Positions 5,021 to 5,499 of a DNA stretch of 5,499 bases are shown here, piece by piece. The number at the start of each line of letters is the position of its first letter. Positions within the stretch are counted from its first letter, which is position 1. The stretch comes from an uncultured Saprospiraceae bacterium. Lineage in GTDB: Bacteria; Bacteroidota; Bacteroidia; Chitinophagales; Saprospiraceae. The translations under genes and the position numbers were made by a program. The notes under the pieces are model-generated. The model saw only the letters and a program-made list of their open reading frames with translations. It was not told the origin of the DNA and did not search any database. The stretch covers positions 1-5,499 of the forward strand of contig CALIQO010000416.1 in the NCBI GenBank assembly GCA_938044055.1, given 5' to 3'.

Positions 5021-5499
5021 TTAAAAATCCAATTCTTTCAGTTGTATTGCTGTCAACTCATATCGATTGACAACTTGTCGGTAATTGATCCATCCTGGAA
5101 CAGTCTCATAAGCTCTTATAAAAGTGAATCCCAGTTTGCTCAGCGTTTTATTAGGAGCAACATTCTGAGAATATGGTTCGCATATTAATTTTTTCAACAT
5201 GAGCTTTTCAAAATATAGAGGAATCGTCTTCTTTAAAAACTCAACACCCATGCCTTTCATTCTTTTCTGTTGATCCCAGACATGAAGATGCATGGTAGCT
5301 GAATCACCGTAATGTATGTTATTGACATTGGAATGTCCGACGGGCTGGTTATCAATCAACCATATCAGGTAGTAAAATTCCTTTTCAATATATGGTTTCG
5401 CGATTTCTACTTGAAGCAAACGTATCCATTCTTCTCTAGGAAGTAGTTTGTTTTTTAAGGCACCCATACCATAAAGGTATTTATCGTCAGCAAGTACGA
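5021..5499 (-). CDS. GNAT-family N-acetyltransferase, N-terminus beyond the right edge of the window
   Basis: This encodes the C-terminal part of a GNAT fold, which transfers an acetyl group from acetyl-CoA to an amine. Counting from the only in-window Met (5467), strands at about 31-38 (FYYLIWLI) and 42-48 precede motif A, MHLHVWDQQKRMKGMG (59-74). Its RMKGMG loop matches the acetyl-CoA pyrophosphate-binding R/Q-x2-G-x-G/A signature. Motif B follows as LICEPYSQNVAPNKTLSKLGF (94-114), which includes the N-x-A-x4-L pattern and the KLGF ending. The frame has no stop between 5467 and the window end; upstream codons read VLADDKYLYG. A start at 5467 would remove the first strand and helix of the fold, so the true start is almost certainly outside the window. 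The substrate is unknown; protein, small-molecule amine and aminoglycoside acetylation are all possible. It is on the same strand as the decarboxylase and could be co-transcribed across the 121-bp gap. Confidence 0.82.
   Translation of the reverse strand, partial: VLADDKYLYGMGALKNKLLPREEWIRLLQVEIAKPYIEKEFYYLIWLIDNQPVGHSNVNNIHYGDSATMHLHVWDQQKRMKGMGVEFLKKTIPLYFEKLMLKKLICEPYSQNVAPNKTLSKLGFTFIRAYETVPGWINYRQVVNRYELTAIQLKELDF

Overview
The window looks like an ordinary chromosomal stretch from a member of the Bacteroidota. The clearest marker is at the left edge: the last 55 codons of a protein ending in a type IX secretion system (T9SS) type A sorting domain, a signal essentially confined to this phylum. 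Other features fit: the DNA is AT-rich, the genes lack usable Shine-Dalgarno sequences, and the gene starts sit in A/T-rich leaders. I cannot assign a genus.

Layout. (1) 1-170, plus strand: 3' end of a T9SS-exported protein. (2) 171-334: a non-coding leader with two overlapping palindromes. (3) 335-1597, plus: a DUF2130 (COG4487) protein, with a zinc-knuckle-like N-terminus, a long coiled coil and a PD-(D/E)XK nuclease-like C-terminal half. (4) 1598-1744: a gap with several mutually exclusive inverted repeats. (5) 1745-2296 and 2337-3350, plus: two genes 40 bp apart, probably one operon. The first is a soluble helical/coiled-coil protein. The second has two transmembrane helices followed by a long helical region whose layout resembles PspA/Vipp1 (bacterial ESCRT-III). 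(6) 3349-3407: the convergent junction, with a strong terminator for the plus-strand operon and a possible minus-strand one beside it. (7) 3421-4899, minus: a group II PLP-dependent decarboxylase of the aromatic-L-amino-acid decarboxylase type; I place its start at the ATG at 4899 rather than the TTG at 4932. (8) 5021-5499, minus: a GNAT acetyltransferase whose frame stays open through the right edge, so its N-terminus lies outside the window.

How the genes work together. The 1745-3350 pair is the best candidate for an undescribed system. My inference is a membrane-anchored PspA/ESCRT-III-like scaffold with a co-transcribed coiled-coil partner, possibly acting in envelope maintenance. The DUF2130 gene is on the same strand upstream, but the 147 bp gap and its repeats argue against assuming one operon. 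The decarboxylase and acetyltransferase are on the opposite strand and need not be functionally connected to the rest. No RNA genes, mobile elements or CRISPR arrays were seen, and no gene-free stretch exceeds 300 bases.
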